This document shows positions 1 to 10,385 of a DNA stretch of 64,000 nt, piece after piece. The notes under the pieces are model-generated. The model searched no databases, had not been told where the DNA came from, and saw only the letters and a program-made list of their open reading frames with translations. The DNA comes from Paragonimus westermani (taxonomy: Eukaryota > Platyhelminthes > Trematoda > Plagiorchiida > Troglotrematidae), in contig QNGE01001710.1 of the NCBI GenBank assembly GCA_008508345.1, forward strand, positions 80,129-144,128, written 5' to 3'. Made by a program: the position numbers and the translations under genes. How positions within the stretch are numbered: the first letter of the stretch is position 1; the number at the start of each line of letters is the position of its first letter.

Positions 1-2590
1 AAGACATAATATCGTTTACTTGTCGAAGCTTGTTCTTTCGCACTTTACCTGTTCTCACTTTTAATTGCTGAACATTTATTTATGTGCCTTAGTTGCACGT
101 ATGCCCTATCGCTCAATCGCCATGTGACATGATGTGTTTGGTCGCGCCCACATGAGTATTTGGTCTTGGGCCCTGTAAATTTGATGAATTTAATGTCGGG
201 ATTCGTCGTTAGCTTTTTGGTTATTTCCAATATTTCCCTTGTAGTTTAACAAAACAGTAATAGGAAGCTCTCCTTCGTGATCGTCTTTCACAAATGGGGC
301 TCACTTGTTTGGCAGACTGACAATTTACAGGCGCATGTTGAAACGAAGACTTGACTACGCTAGTTCCAGCTTATCGACAGGGGTTGCGGACGTCATCACT
401 AAAGAGTTTGCCGTTTACTTACAACGCAGCTCCCCATATAGTCCGGACGTCATCACTACAAAGTTTGTCGTTTACTTACAACGCGGCTCCCCATATAGGC
501 CGAAAAATAAAGGATTCGCTTTACCAATCCCGCGAGTTCGAGAACAGACACGCGCTAACTTCCTCACTCTAGAATATTCCTTTGTTTGAAATGAACACCC
601 AACTGAGACCAAACCTGATAACATCACTCAGTGTTCCAAGCATGGCTTGAAGGCTATTTCGCACTATCAAACACAGTGTCTCTGTTCAAATTTTGTGTAT
701 CTTCACATAGCCTTCTAGACTGTGGCCCGGAAAACATCTATTCTCAGCTGCGTATGACACAACCCTTTTATACTGTTATGCGCATTCTGAAGACAACCTG
801 CCTGTAACAGTCCGCTGTGCATGTCTCACTCACTCATTCCCTCACCAGACATTTGACACACCGTTTGCTTTCGAAACCGACTGAAATAAAAATCATTCTG
901 TCTACGTGCGTTATTGTGCATACATTACACAGATTGCCAGAAAATGTAAAATTTGCGCCTATCGGTGAATCCAGTAGAACGACCTCAGATAAAGTGATAT
1001 GCAGAACAGGCACTAAAAAAAGCAGGTTTATACCAAGCATGCACATTTTTTCAATATATGTACGCCCATGTGTGATAATATGTTCATTCCGGTAAGCCTT
1101 TGGGTTAAAATTATTGGTAGCTGGTATCAACAAAATATTACCACACAAAACTCTGCCCACAAAGCTGTGAAAAACTACCCATCCTGTATACCCTACACAA
1201 TCACTTTAAAACCTCGATTCACCTCCTTTGCTACCTCTCTTGCTCCAGTTCTTCGATGTAAACCCTAACGAACTCCGTGTGCCGTGAAATAAATAGTTTA
1301 CTTTTGAAATCGACCCCACGAAGGAAACTTACCTCAAAACTAGGTGCAGAGTTACATAATTTACTAACCAACGCAAAAATATTAAAATCGCTTATTGCCC
1401 TTGTCAAAAACAACATACACACTCTTCGTCGTAGTGCATGTGATCACTCTCCATCTTCTCATTTAACACTCAAAATTCTTTCAGTTTTTCAACCCCTTCG
1501 GACATCTGGTATGCTGGAGAAACTTTTACGACGAATGGAAGCCAAAAACCTTGCAGTGATAAAACGATTGGCGAAATTTTTAACCTTCGAACGTTTTGAG
1601 CAGTCTATGAATTTCTGAGCTGAGGTCTTTCCAATTATTTGTCAAGTTTTAGTATTTTTTGTCCCTCCACATTCAATCTGCTTTAGTTCAACAAGTTATC
1701 CGCGCTATTTTTCAGGTAACAGTGGGTGCTTTCGAGGGTGCATTTGGACGTATTTCTCAACGTGACCTTGAACTATCTGTATCACTTGCGCCTACATAAC
1801 TTTGTCAGAAACAGGTTAACGCCAAATGTCATCTTTTGGACTGAATCTATGGAATAAGCGAACTATCATTCTTCGTGGTGTGTTTGTGAACGTTTTATAA
1901 ACAGCAATCTTCCCTTCTCTGGTTGTGCCTGTTGATTTTGTCGAGGGTTGTTGCGTTATTTTGAGATTGCTCAGGTTTGCTTGATGTTGAAAGGTGGCCC
2001 TACGCTTTGCTCTCTTCCTCAAATGAGATACATTACTCACCCTTGTTCTTACACAACCTACTTCAACCGTTTCCCTTACCCCTATTTGGTCCGAGCCCTG
2101 TTAACTTCCAAATGCCGAAATTAGACATTTTTCTTCCATATTTTCCCTTGAGTAACTTATGATTTCCGTCGTTTCTCGATGCATGAACAGTCGTTTTGCT
2201 CTGACCAAACCAATGACCATTTGTTTGAGTGAGCTCAACCCGTTTTATCGTCCACCATTGTCGATCGGTGCCTGGTTGTTAATTTGTTGTGTGGGCACTT
2301 TCTTTGATTTCTGAGGATGTTCACATTCGAGGTGAGAGACAATTTTCTTGTACATTGATCCAATTAGTACCGTATAAAATCCAGTTATTACGAGCGCCTT
2401 CTCGTTAACCGATTTTAGGATAGATTATCTCTGTCGTTGAATATTGAGAGGCATTTACTGGATCAACAGATTACGCGTAACTCGGTGTGAACTTGAATCG
2501 TCAGCAAACGATTCAGTAGTATTTGAATTCCTCAACGTCTGACCGAGATGTTTGCACTCTAACAAGGACGATTAAAAACGCAATCGAGTT
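1..2590. other. No gene recognised
   Basis: AT-leaning sequence with only short reading frames on both strands, none with a recognisable domain or gene-like composition. The only structure seen is a two-unit tandem repeat at 388-501. A 5' LTR for the retroelement remains starting near 2591 might be expected here, but no segment was found that recurs downstream of that element. Confidence 0.5.
388..501. repeat. Two-unit 57-bp tandem repeat
   Basis: Unit 1 is 388-444 and unit 2 is 445-501. Both begin GGACGTCATCACTA and end in CTCCCCATATAG plus two or three bases, with only a few substitutions between them. A short open frame passes through both units and so encodes a repeated peptide, but nothing else supports coding. 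Confidence 0.85.
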
Positions 2591-3373
2591 ATGGAATTCC
2601 GGCATTCTGCAAGAATGACGAAGTCGGACATTATGGAAGGTTCTACCGGTCCTAACAATTCTGATGTTATCGAGGTCGATCCTGCCACCCGTGACCAACG
2701 TTTTTACACCGCACGATCAAGCACTTCTTTACCAACCGAGGCTGCTACAATGTTCCATGAACCATTCCCCATGTTGGACGAGAATTACTTGAATACCCAT
2801 AACTATTCTACTTCTCTAAAGTTTACGAACGATCTTTCAATGCCAAATTTTTTAAGTACTTCTAAAATCTTTTGTAATGCTAGTGTCCCACTTGTACCGA
2901 GTGCTGCTGAGCATGATTGTCGTTTGTTTGAGGCCCCTAGAACTTAGCAGGGATCCGGCCCAGGGATAGCAATGAGGACGGTGGTAGCCCCACCGGAGAA
3001 GATGGAGAGTGTGTCCAAATCCAGTGCCGTTTCGCCTGTTTTGCTTAATCGTGCTCCGATGAATGTTTCTGGTGAAGTTTCTGATGACCTGTCAGAGGAA
3101 GAGCTGATCTTGAAGGCAGAGGAGCTGGAAGTGAGACGTAGACTGCTTGAACTCCATAAAAGACAGAGCAGGGTTGCGAAGTCTGAAACCGTCCCGACAT
3201 CCGGTACTAAGTTAAGTACACCATGCCATCCTGGTCAATCGAGGGCCTCCGAAACGAACCCTTTTTGTTTAGACCCTGTCGAGTCGTTGCAGCGAGCTCT
3301 CAGACCTTTGGTTCTTGGAGCAAGTCTTCCGAAAATTGAAATGGATAGTTTCGATGGGTCCCCGAAGAACTAA
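2591..3373 (+). pseudogene. BEL/Pao-like Gag N-terminal fragment
   Basis: One reading frame with an internal stop at 2945-2947 covers 2591-3373. The second half contains a charged helix (SEEELILKAEELEVRRR) followed, after a low-complexity stretch, by LPKIEMDSFDGSP just before the frame stops. In BEL/Pao Gag proteins a charged coiled segment leads to a motif of the type LPK-x-E-x-x-x-FDG-x-P, followed by the capsid-like domain; this is known of the family. The capsid-like domain is missing here: the frame stops right after the motif and a gypsy protease begins about 10 bases later. The fragment is therefore probably a truncated Gag left by deletion or recombination. An unusual gypsy Gag is the alternative. 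Confidence 0.5.
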
Positions 3374-3381
3374 CCTCAAAA

Positions 3382-3636
3382 ATGCAATTTCTAATCAACA
3401 CAGGAGCGGAGGTTATTGTCGTCCCACATTCAGTAACAGATGTGCGATCAGAATCCGGCACGACTCTCCGAGCTGCAGACGGTATACCGATTATAAGCTT
3501 CGGTCGACGGCTTTTGAATTTAAACTTCGGTCTTCGACACGATTTTCATTGGGTTATTCCTGTGGCCAATATTTCTTTCCCTATCTTTGGTATCGACTTC
3601 CTCCGAAACTTCGATTTACTGGTCGACGCACGTTGA
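3382..3636 (+). pseudogene. Gypsy aspartic protease fragment
   Basis: The frame starts with FLINTGAEV, the active-site motif of retroviral-type proteases, but with N where most families have D in D-T/S-G; loss of this catalytic aspartate would inactivate it. The rest (TLRAADGIPI, then WVIPVANISFPIFGIDFLRNF) is the flap-to-C-terminal half typical of CsRn1-like proteases. It ends LLVDAR at a stop where the family continues into reverse transcriptase; the RT resumes in another frame from about 3691. Confidence 0.75.
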
Positions 3637-3690
3637 TCGCGTCTGACCGATATCTCGACAAAACTAAACGTCCGGGGCAAGCTGTCACAC

Positions 3691-4534
3691 GTGACTGTGA
3701 TCAGTACTATGCTAGCCAATCCTCTAGTTTGCGAACCTTACGGGACACTTTTATCCGAATTCCCTCAACTGATACGCCCCACTGACGAACGACCGGCTGT
3801 GACAACCGACGTCGCGCATCGCATTGTCACACGAGGGCCGCCAGTTCGAAGTCATCCACGCCGCTTAGCTTCCGATAAGCTCAAAATTTCCCGAGCCGAA
3901 TATGAGTACATGCTCCAACTCGGCATTCTCCATACGTCTAATAGTCCGTTGGCTTCGCCATTGCACGTGGTATCTAAAACGACTGTCGCCCGTGTGGCGA
4001 CTAACGAGCGTTGAACAACGCAACCGCTCCTGGTAAGTATTCAATTCCTCACACTCAGGACTTGATGAAAAACCTATCGGTAAGCGGATATTCACCAAAA
4101 TCGAACTGGTGTGCGCTTATAACCAGATTCCAGTAGCTCCCAAAGACGTTCCAAAGACAGTAGTCATAACACCGTTCGGACTTTTTGAATTCTTACGCAT
4201 GCCGTTTGGTCTGGGCAACGCCGCTCAGACTTTCCAACGTTTTATTGATGACGTGTGTCTTGGACTGGACGGCGTTTATCCGCATTTAAATGATATTTTG
4301 GTGGCTAATTCATCACATGAAGATCATTGCCTGTATTCACGACCGTTATTCACCCGGTTGTCGCATCTTGAGGTGACCACACGCCTAGCTAAATGCTCGT
4401 TCGGAGCGCCCTGCGTAACCCTCCTAGGTCACAGTATATCCACGACAGGGATCGAACCGCTTCCTGGCAAAGTGCGATGGCGAACGACCCGGAACCCACA
4501 TCGTTCAAACAACTTCACCGTTTTGATGGTTTAG
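3691..4534 (+). pseudogene. Gypsy reverse transcriptase, frame-broken
   Basis: The first frame (3691-4014) holds the RT entry region: GTLLSEFPQLIRP, then RRLASDKLKISRAEYEYMLQ and SPLASPLHVV. The second (4109-4534) holds the palm: ITPFGLFEFLRMPFGLGNAAQTFQRFID. The catalytic Y-x-DD box, expected next, reads VYPHLNDILVA, so the first of the two metal-binding aspartates is replaced by N. Between the frames (4015-4108) the reading frame is lost. The fragment is inactive by frameshift and by this substitution. Confidence 0.75.
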
Positions 4535-4574
4535 TAAAGTTTACCGCCGTTTTATCCATGATTGGGCCTGTCCA

Positions 4575-5046
4575 ATGCAACCGCTCACCGGCTTACCCAG
4601 AGGTATGGCTTGCTCATCATTATTTCCAGCGGTCGCAAAAACGGCCTCCATTATTTTAAAAGGGGCTATCGTCAATATAGCATCGCTGTCGCATCATCAT
4701 CCGTCTGTTCCCTTGGCACTAAGCGTGGATGCATCAGACGTGGCTGTAGGAGCGGTTCTGCAGCAGCAACTCGGTGCCCACTGGTGCCCGCTAGCCTTTT
4801 TCTCTAAACGGTTAAAACCAACTGAGTCGCTGTATAGTGCTCTTGGGAAAGAGCTGTTAGCGGTATATTTTGGCATCCGCCGTTTTCGACCTGTCCTTGA
4901 AGGCATGGACTTTATTGTATTCACAGACCGTAAGCCGCTGACGTAAGCGTTACGCTCGATACCGGACAGGTATTCCTCCGGAGAAGCCATACACCTGGAT
5001 TATATCGCTCAGTTCGCGACCGATGTTCGTCATATTTCAGGTTTTG
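4575..5046 (+). pseudogene. Gypsy RNase H domain fragment
   Basis: From about 4710 the frame reads SVDASDVAVGAVLQQ, the D-A-S metal-binding start of RNase H, then LAFFSKRLKPTESLYSALGKELLAVYFGIRRFRPVLEG and FTDRKPLT (given here in pieces of one continuous run). A stop follows at 4944-4946. Beyond it the same element continues with YISQFATD-like sequence to about 5040. This order and wording are those of CsRn1-like gypsy elements. Confidence 0.75.
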
Positions 5047-5049
5047 CGC

Positions 5050-5395
5050 TCAGTTAGTCTATGGGCGCGCCTTACGTTTACCCAGTGAGTTGGTTGTCCC
5101 ACGCACAACGGGACCCATCAACTTCGCAGGTTACGGCAAGCCGTTGGCCCAACACATGAGACGACTCCGACCAATCCCACCGAGAGAACGGACGACGCCA
5201 ACGTACGTACATCCTCATCTGTCAACGTCTCTCGTTTTGGTTCGTGCGGTTACTCCTCGACGACTTTCGCACCCACCGTATACCGGACCGTTCCGCGTAC
5301 TCGCACGCTATGCTGACTTTCGTTCTCTTCGGCCGGTACATTACTTAACGTTGGTACAGATTCGGTTTCACTTACGACTCCGCCTGCCTTGACGG
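5050..5395 (+). pseudogene. Gypsy integrase C-terminal tail
   Basis: The segment resumes in what is normally the region after the integrase core: VPRTTGPINFAGYGK, then RLRPIPPRERTTPTYVH, then YTGPFRVLARYA near the end. In CsRn1-like elements this region follows the catalytic core and a GAPLRLP-type motif. The core itself is missing from this copy, so the join at about 5040-5060 marks an internal deletion of several hundred bases. Confidence 0.65.
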
Positions 5396-6399
5396 AGCCA
5401 AGCTCCCAGAGCTGACGCGGGCGAGATTTGCGGAGGCCAGTGCGATTAGCAGATTATGTGGACGTCCGTCGTATCTATTTTTCGTTGTTGTCGTACCCTT
5501 CTACCAAGTTAATTTTGAATGGCTTTACCTAAAGCAGACTGTTGACAAGACGTTTTCAAAAAGTAAAAGAAAGCCTTATCCTGTCGGACTCGATGGAATC
5601 AGAAGCCTGGTGAGGTTATCGGTTTCCATTTACGATCACTGTACATTCAAGATACTTAAAGTAAACCAACCACCATCCGCATGGGGTGTTGGAGCCGTGC
5701 GTCACGAGAAGACTCTGGAATGCTCAAAGTCCTGCGAGGATCGCCTGCGATAGACGCGAACAACGTGACGTCCTGTTTTACCGGCTACAACGTGTCTGTT
5801 CTCTATTCCCCCATCTACCTACAATTACCAACCTGCCCAACGGTGTCCTCCCAACCACTTTCAGTTGCTTCCCTCTTCTTTCTATCTGACGTGGACGCGA
5901 GCTGTATAGCGGGGGTACATTGGACCATTTATGCTTGAGTCAGCGGTTCCGGTTAACTGGAAAACTCCTACACTATCGAAGTCAGCACTTCGATTGTCTT
6001 TCAGCGGGGGAGCTCTGTAGAGACCCTATTTGTTTATTGTTAACTGCGTTGAAGCTAAGATTGCCATCTGTACTCTTTCTGTTCCCAACTTTCCTATGCA
6101 ATTAAATGTTTGTTTGAACGAGTATGGTAACCGACATTTCGTTCGGACACACAAACAAACGGCTCCGCCGCATGCTCGCTCGTCGTTACGCTGTGCCAAC
6201 ATTTCTTTTTGCTATTCGCTCGCTTCCACGTCGACCCGCGTATTGGTAACATAATCCTTGTCTACTCGTTTCGTTATTCGTAACCGGCGGATTATAGCCC
6301 GTTTGAACTCTATAACTATATGTTGACGTTGAGTATACGCCTACTGCAACGTACGTGCACAACAGAAGAACCTGAGGATGTACTGTACCGTTTGCATTG
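5396..6399. other. No gene recognised
   Basis: Between two gypsy fragments. Only short frames occur. The 3' LTR of the first element could lie here, but no part was seen to match the sequence upstream of 2591. Confidence 0.45.
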
Positions 6400-6404
6400 T
6401 TCTG

Positions 6405-7340
6405 AGTTCCCTTTGAAAATTGATTTAAAGTGTGCTGACTTACAAATATTACTTGATTACCATACCGTTTTGATTGTACCGGTGCAATTTTATTCCATTT
6501 GGTTCAAACTTTTCACCAGCTGTATTCCAGTATGTCACGGATACACTTACTGAAGACATAGATGGTATAAAAGCTCATCGAGATGATGTTATTGTTCATG
6601 CTCCTCATAAGCTTACTCTTATGTCTGTTGAGACGACATTTTGACTCCATTATGGCTATTAACCAAAGAGGTGTAATTTTTCAGTTTCTCTTTTCTCATG
6701 CCTTAGTTACGTTGTTGATAGCTATGGTTTCGAACCAGATTTGCAACGCTTAGTAGCACTTGTGAATGCACAGTCACCGACTAACCTTTGTGAACTCCGT
6801 TCTGTTTTGGGCGCACTCCAATACTACTCACGGTTCATTCTAAACCCCGCCCACTGTGTTACTTCTTTGTTTGATGTGTCATCCATCAAAATTTTTTCTT
6901 GGCCCACTAACCACGAGAAAACGTTTCTTACCTTACACCGTCATCTTCAAACTGCCGCTGTTTTGAAACCGTTCTCTGCCAAGGATCATTCAACTGTAAT
7001 TACCGATGCTTCTCCCACTGGAATGGGAGCGGTTTTTAAACAGTTTGGTAGACCTGTTATATGCATTTTACGTTCTCTCTCTAGGGCCGGACCTGGGTGA
7101 ACTCAGATCCATCGTGAAGCCCATGGAGTATAGTGGGCTGTTAAGAGACTGCATAAGTATCTTTTTGATCTGCCCGTCACTATCGCAGTTGATAACGAAG
7201 CCTTAAATTCCCCGTATCATCCCAGCAGATTGCTGGTAGACATCTGTTGCTAGGGTGCAACGCTGGAGCATTGCTCTTAACTCCTAAAGTTACCTAACTG
7301 TTCATCGTAATGCAAAAATTATTCCCCATATTGATTCCCA
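6405..7340 (+). pseudogene. Gypsy RT and RNase H, frame-broken
   Basis: RT palm KIDLKCADLQ, then PAVFQYVTDTL and the catalytic box as HRDDVIVHAPHK: both aspartates are present, with H in place of the usual Y. The connection PTNLCELRSVLGALQYYSRF starts an open frame (6741-7100). RNase H follows with ITDASPTGMGAVF, VKRLHKYLF and finally QRWSIALNS and HRNAKIIPHIDS near 7340. The reading frame changes several times. The order is that of gypsy elements with the RT thumb leading straight into RNase H. Confidence 0.75.
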
Positions 7341-7406
7341 ACCCAGAATTCCGTCACTGGACTCGAACCCTTACGATGCTGACTGTTAACTAATTCAGCC
7401 ACAGGG
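7338..7406 (-). repeat. tRNA-derived (SINE-like) insertion
   Basis: On the minus strand a near-perfect pol III B box, GGTTCGAGTCC (7359-7369), lies downstream of an A-box-like GTGGCTGAATTA (7391-7402). The order and the sequence around them resemble a tRNA D arm and T arm. The spacing, about 44 bases from A-box start to B-box end, is some 10 bases shorter than in a functional tRNA, and the T stem pairs poorly. It sits exactly between the end of RNase H and the integrase zinc finger of the gypsy fragment, so it is probably a worn SINE head rather than a tRNA gene. Confidence 0.4.
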
Positions 7407-8190
7407 ATGCAATTTTGTGCGAAACTCGCCTTTTACTGTCACCCTGAAAGTTTGTCAGTTACTCCGGGCGGATTGTTACGTTTTTGTGATCATGTGGTAA
7501 TTCCACCGACTCTAAGATCTGGAGTTTTTGCGGGATTGCATTTCGGATATTTAGGAGGTGATGAGATGAAGTCGCTTGCACGTTTATCCTATTGGTGGCC
7601 AGAATTAGAATCAAATATTAAACACACCGCCAAAAATCGCATTCAATGTGTACACAAGATTCATACGATACAACCACGTTGAATCCCATAGCATGTTACG
7701 TTAGAAACATTTCAGAGGGCTCACGCTGACTACTGCGGTTCTTTCCTTCGGAAGTACTATGCCCTGGTTATTATTGATGTTTATTCTAGATGGCCGGGAG
7801 TTTTCCTCGCGCCATTAACGTGTGCAGATCGCACACAACACGCTTTGAGGAAAGTATTCTGTCGCGAGGGTGTACCTGATGTTTTGGTCATCGACACTGG
7901 TAACCAGTTGAACGCCAACTCTTTAGAGGAATGGATTGAGGGACTTGGATGTCGACATTTGTTCACTGCTCCGCAACATCCGCAGTCTAATGGACTTGTA
8001 GAAAATTTTGTGCACACGCCGAAGTCTGTTATTTTTCCTTTAACACTGAACTCATTTGTGGGACTCGGTCGAGGAGTCGGCAACTTTCTCATAAAATGCA
8101 GAAATGCATCACATTCGGTAACTGGAAGGAGTCTGGCAATCCTTTTCAAATCTCGTTCTCTCCGTACAAGTCTTGACTACAAAAACAGAT
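7407..8190 (+). pseudogene. Gypsy integrase, zinc finger and core
   Basis: Frame 7407-7682 ends with the H2C2 zinc finger region: HPESLSVTPGGLLRFCDHVV, GLHFGYLGGDEMKSLARL, SYWWPELESNIKH and an I-x-C-V-H ending where the second cysteine pair should be. Two in-frame stops lie at about 7680-7692. The same frame then reads HADYCGSFL (first catalytic D), YALVIIDVYSRWP, and DVLVIDTGNQLNA (second D; the usual N-G is T-G). TAPQHPQSNGLVENFV carries the catalytic E. The frame ends near 8190. All three acidic residues are visible, but the stops make it a pseudogene. Confidence 0.8.
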
Positions 8191-8529
8191 GACGTTACAC
8201 TTTTCAAAGGTAACGATTTGGGTTCAGATAAGAGAATAGTTCTTTCGTCTCATGGGCATCGCGTGGTTACTATTCTTGAATTGGAGGACCTTTCTTACCA
8301 TCGAAGACATGCTGAGTTTAATTCTAGAGGCCAGTCTGCTGAAATAAACTCTGTGGCTGCGAATCCTAATAAGTCATTTATAGATAATCCTGTTGCGTAT
8401 GAAGGAAACATAACTGAAGCAAAAGCTATCCCTGAATCAGATGCAACACCAGAAGAACAGAAAGTCAGAAGATCTGAACGTTTGGAATCCACACCACCAC
8501 GGAATTACAGATATCCGCACGTTCATTAA
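8173..8529 (+). pseudogene. Gypsy integrase C-terminal tail
   Basis: This frame overlaps the end of the core and reads DDVTLFKGNDLG, then HGHRVVTILELEDLSYHRRH, a small beta-barrel-like tail typical of gypsy integrases. It is followed by an acidic, low-complexity C terminus ending near RRSERLESTPPRNYRYPHVH. A tail of this kind is the normal end of pol in this group. The switch of frame at 8173-8190 shows a frameshift relative to the core. Confidence 0.6.
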
Positions 8530-9289
8530 AGATGTGGCGGATGTGGTGAACATGACTGACATGCCTTGTCTCCTTTCGTTATGCGACTGTTTCATTATGC
8601 TATTATCCCGTACAAGTGGAAACATACGATTCTGCAAAATACGTTCTGTGTAGTTGTGCCTGAGTGGTTTTACTTCCTATAAGATCGGTTCTTGTCTTAT
8701 ATAGTTCATTTCTAATTACAACACCTGGCTAACCACAAACCTGAGGTTTCTGAGTTCGACGTTGAATGTAACAAAATACTGCACGGCATACTCTAGTTGC
8801 ATCTAGTCGAAAACCCCGCAGCGCACGAACACAACAGTGAACATTGGAAATTTTTGGGTAGCAAACTTTTCCTTGCGTGGAAAATTGTGCAGTCTGGCTA
8901 AGCAGACGACTAAGAAGATCTGCGCATCTGACTTCTGTTTGAGCACTCAGAGTGATGATGGTCACGCTACTGAGTGGAACGATTGAATCAAAGGCTCCCC
9001 AGGCAAAGAAAACAAGGAGAGGCAAACGGAAGTAGAATAACAGGAAACATCAAGACCGTCCTAGGCCGAAATGTCTTGTGGGCCAACTGGATGCACCTAT
9101 TCGACCCACCCTAGTCCGGGCCTTTGTTAGCTAATTCCGCGTTATGAAAAAATGGCAGACGCCGGACTCACATGGGTCAGGCTTATCATGATAACAGTGT
9201 TCTTCAAACAGTTACCCTCCACCCTGAACGAATCAACTCTCATTTACGTATAGCCGTTCGGTGGTGCACGCGCATCAACCCACCGTCCC
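8530..9289. other. No gene recognised
   Basis: Sequence between the second gypsy fragment and the first LINE remains. A 98-aa minus-strand open frame (8729-9025) has no recognisable motif and no context. Confidence 0.4.
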
Positions 9290-9510
9290 ATGGAAGGAAC
9301 TTTCCAGAATCGCAGGAACTTACAAGAACAGAGAGAAGCAAAATTATTTGTATTACTGGGAGCCGCTCACCTTCTGGAATTCTCGAGCAGAAGATCGAGA
9401 TCTCAGGTTATACTATCCTGCACATTGACAGAACTAACCAAAAAGGACGATACATTTTGGACGGTGTCGGCGCCTCACTAATGGGGGGGCCTCATATGAT
9501 CGTTTTTTAG
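9290..9510 (+). pseudogene. CR1-type LINE endonuclease fragment
   Basis: The frame ending at 9510 reads FPESQELTRTERSKIICIT, then GILEQKIEISGYTILHIDRT and NQKGRYILDGVGASLM. In the endonuclease of CR1/Jockey-type LINEs, the matching stretch has I-x-C-I-T-E-T-W, an E-I-x-I-x-GY core and a D/R-R-T-N-R-K-GGG motif. Here ETW is degraded to GSR and GGG to GRY. The catalytic E is lost and the frame stops soon after. It is probably the 5' part of the LINE whose RT appears from 11.8 kb, with diverged sequence between. Confidence 0.5.
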
Positions 9511-9913
9511 GAGCCACTTTGGATGAACAGGATTGTCTCTCTCTCAGTTAGGTTGGCCAGTGAAACAATGAATTAACCACCGTCGGTGTCAGCAGAACCA
9601 TCGAAGGCTCTATACACCGCTACTTGCCGGGTAGTTGCGCTTGGAAGCAGTCATACATTAGTAACCCGGACTTCCAACGTTGCAAATCTTAACTCCGTCA
9701 GCGGGTTGACTTCTGCTACAAAAGGTGCGGGGTCCCAGAATCTCAAGTTGGGTGTCTGCGATGTGTGTACCAGGGAGCCAAGGGTATGGCCCACCTTGCC
9801 TGGACTTACCACCGAGTCATACGCAGTTGTCGCTGTTGAGAACAACATAACATTGGACGTTAGCGACCATACAGTTATCTGCTTCAGGCTGACTTGCAAC
9901 GTCGTAATTAACT

Positions 9914-10025
9914 GGTTCGTTTTCATGTTGACCATCACTCACATTCGATCGCAGCCTTCACATTCAGATAGACTTTGAAGCCAGCCCCTTTCAAATGTGA
10001 GTGATGGTCAACATGAAACCAAACC
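9914..10025. repeat. Inverted repeat, 32-bp arms
   Basis: Left arm 9914-9945 and right arm 9994-10025 are reverse complements with two mismatches; the 25 bases nearest the loop match perfectly (right arm begins AATGTGAGTGATGGTCAACA). The spacer is 48 bases. The transcript could fold into a long hairpin. No terminal target duplication was seen, so a small foldback element is only one possibility. Confidence 0.85.
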
Positions 10026-10324
10026 AAATCTTCGACTACTCATCATTAACTGGTTTCTTAAACCGGATCTCTGAAACTTTTGCTGACCTGATTTTTAACT
10101 AATCGGAGAGCGTTCAACGAAACAGATATGTTCTGCGAGTGAAGTATATGCCGCTTCTGAAGAACTCTGCAGCCATAACACCGACAGACTATGGGAAGAA
10201 GTGACAGGAGTTATACCCTTTTTCTAACAGGGAAGCAAAGCATGTCTTATGGACCTTATGCTAAACACCTTGTAGAAGAGAAGGAGCTCTGCAGAATGGC
10301 TTTCTGTTATCTGACATCAGTAAT

Positions 10325-10385
10325 AATGTATATTTTTCAACGCGTTCATGGGTGGCATGCTCGTATGTGCAAATATTTTTGGTAC
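10325..10385 (+). repeat. Short LINE 3'-end-like repeat, copy 1
   Basis: AGTAATAATGTATATTTTTCAACGCG here and AGTAATAATGTGTATTTCTCAACGCG-like sequence at about 13088-13113 are the same motif. In one frame both read NNVYFSTR. CR1-type RT proteins end with a motif of the type N-x-x-FFSxRVV-x-x-WN, so this looks like the C terminus of the LINE ORF present in two partial copies. Confidence 0.4.

Larger units (their letters stand above)
3379..5395 (+). mobile_element. Ty3/gypsy (CsRn1-like) pol fragment
   Basis: Protease, reverse transcriptase, RNase H and the C-terminal tail of integrase follow in gypsy order on the plus strand, in several frames broken by stops. The protease motif FLINTGAEV, the AFFSKRL and ALGKELLAVYFGIRRF motifs of RNase H, and the tail motif YTGPFRVLARYA resemble the CsRn1 group first described in liver flukes. 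The integrase zinc finger and DDE core are absent: RNase H runs to about 5040 (FATDVRHISG) and only some 20 bases later the sequence resumes in the integrase C-terminal region. No flanking LTRs were recognised. The copy is dead. Confidence 0.8.
6400..8529 (+). mobile_element. Second Ty3/gypsy pol fragment
   Basis: A plus-strand gypsy pol distinct from the one upstream. It begins inside the RT palm (KIDLKCADLQILLD), passes the catalytic box, runs through RNase H, is interrupted at about 7338-7406 by a tRNA-like piece, and continues with the integrase zinc finger, core and C-terminal tail to 8529. Stops and frameshifts break it at many points. No gag, protease or LTR was recognised, so both ends are lost or too worn to see. 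Confidence 0.8.

Noticed and set aside
9586..9978. 130-aa plus-strand frame as a possible endonuclease end
   Set aside because: Only a short S-D-H-like motif supports it; too worn to annotate as a separate gene.
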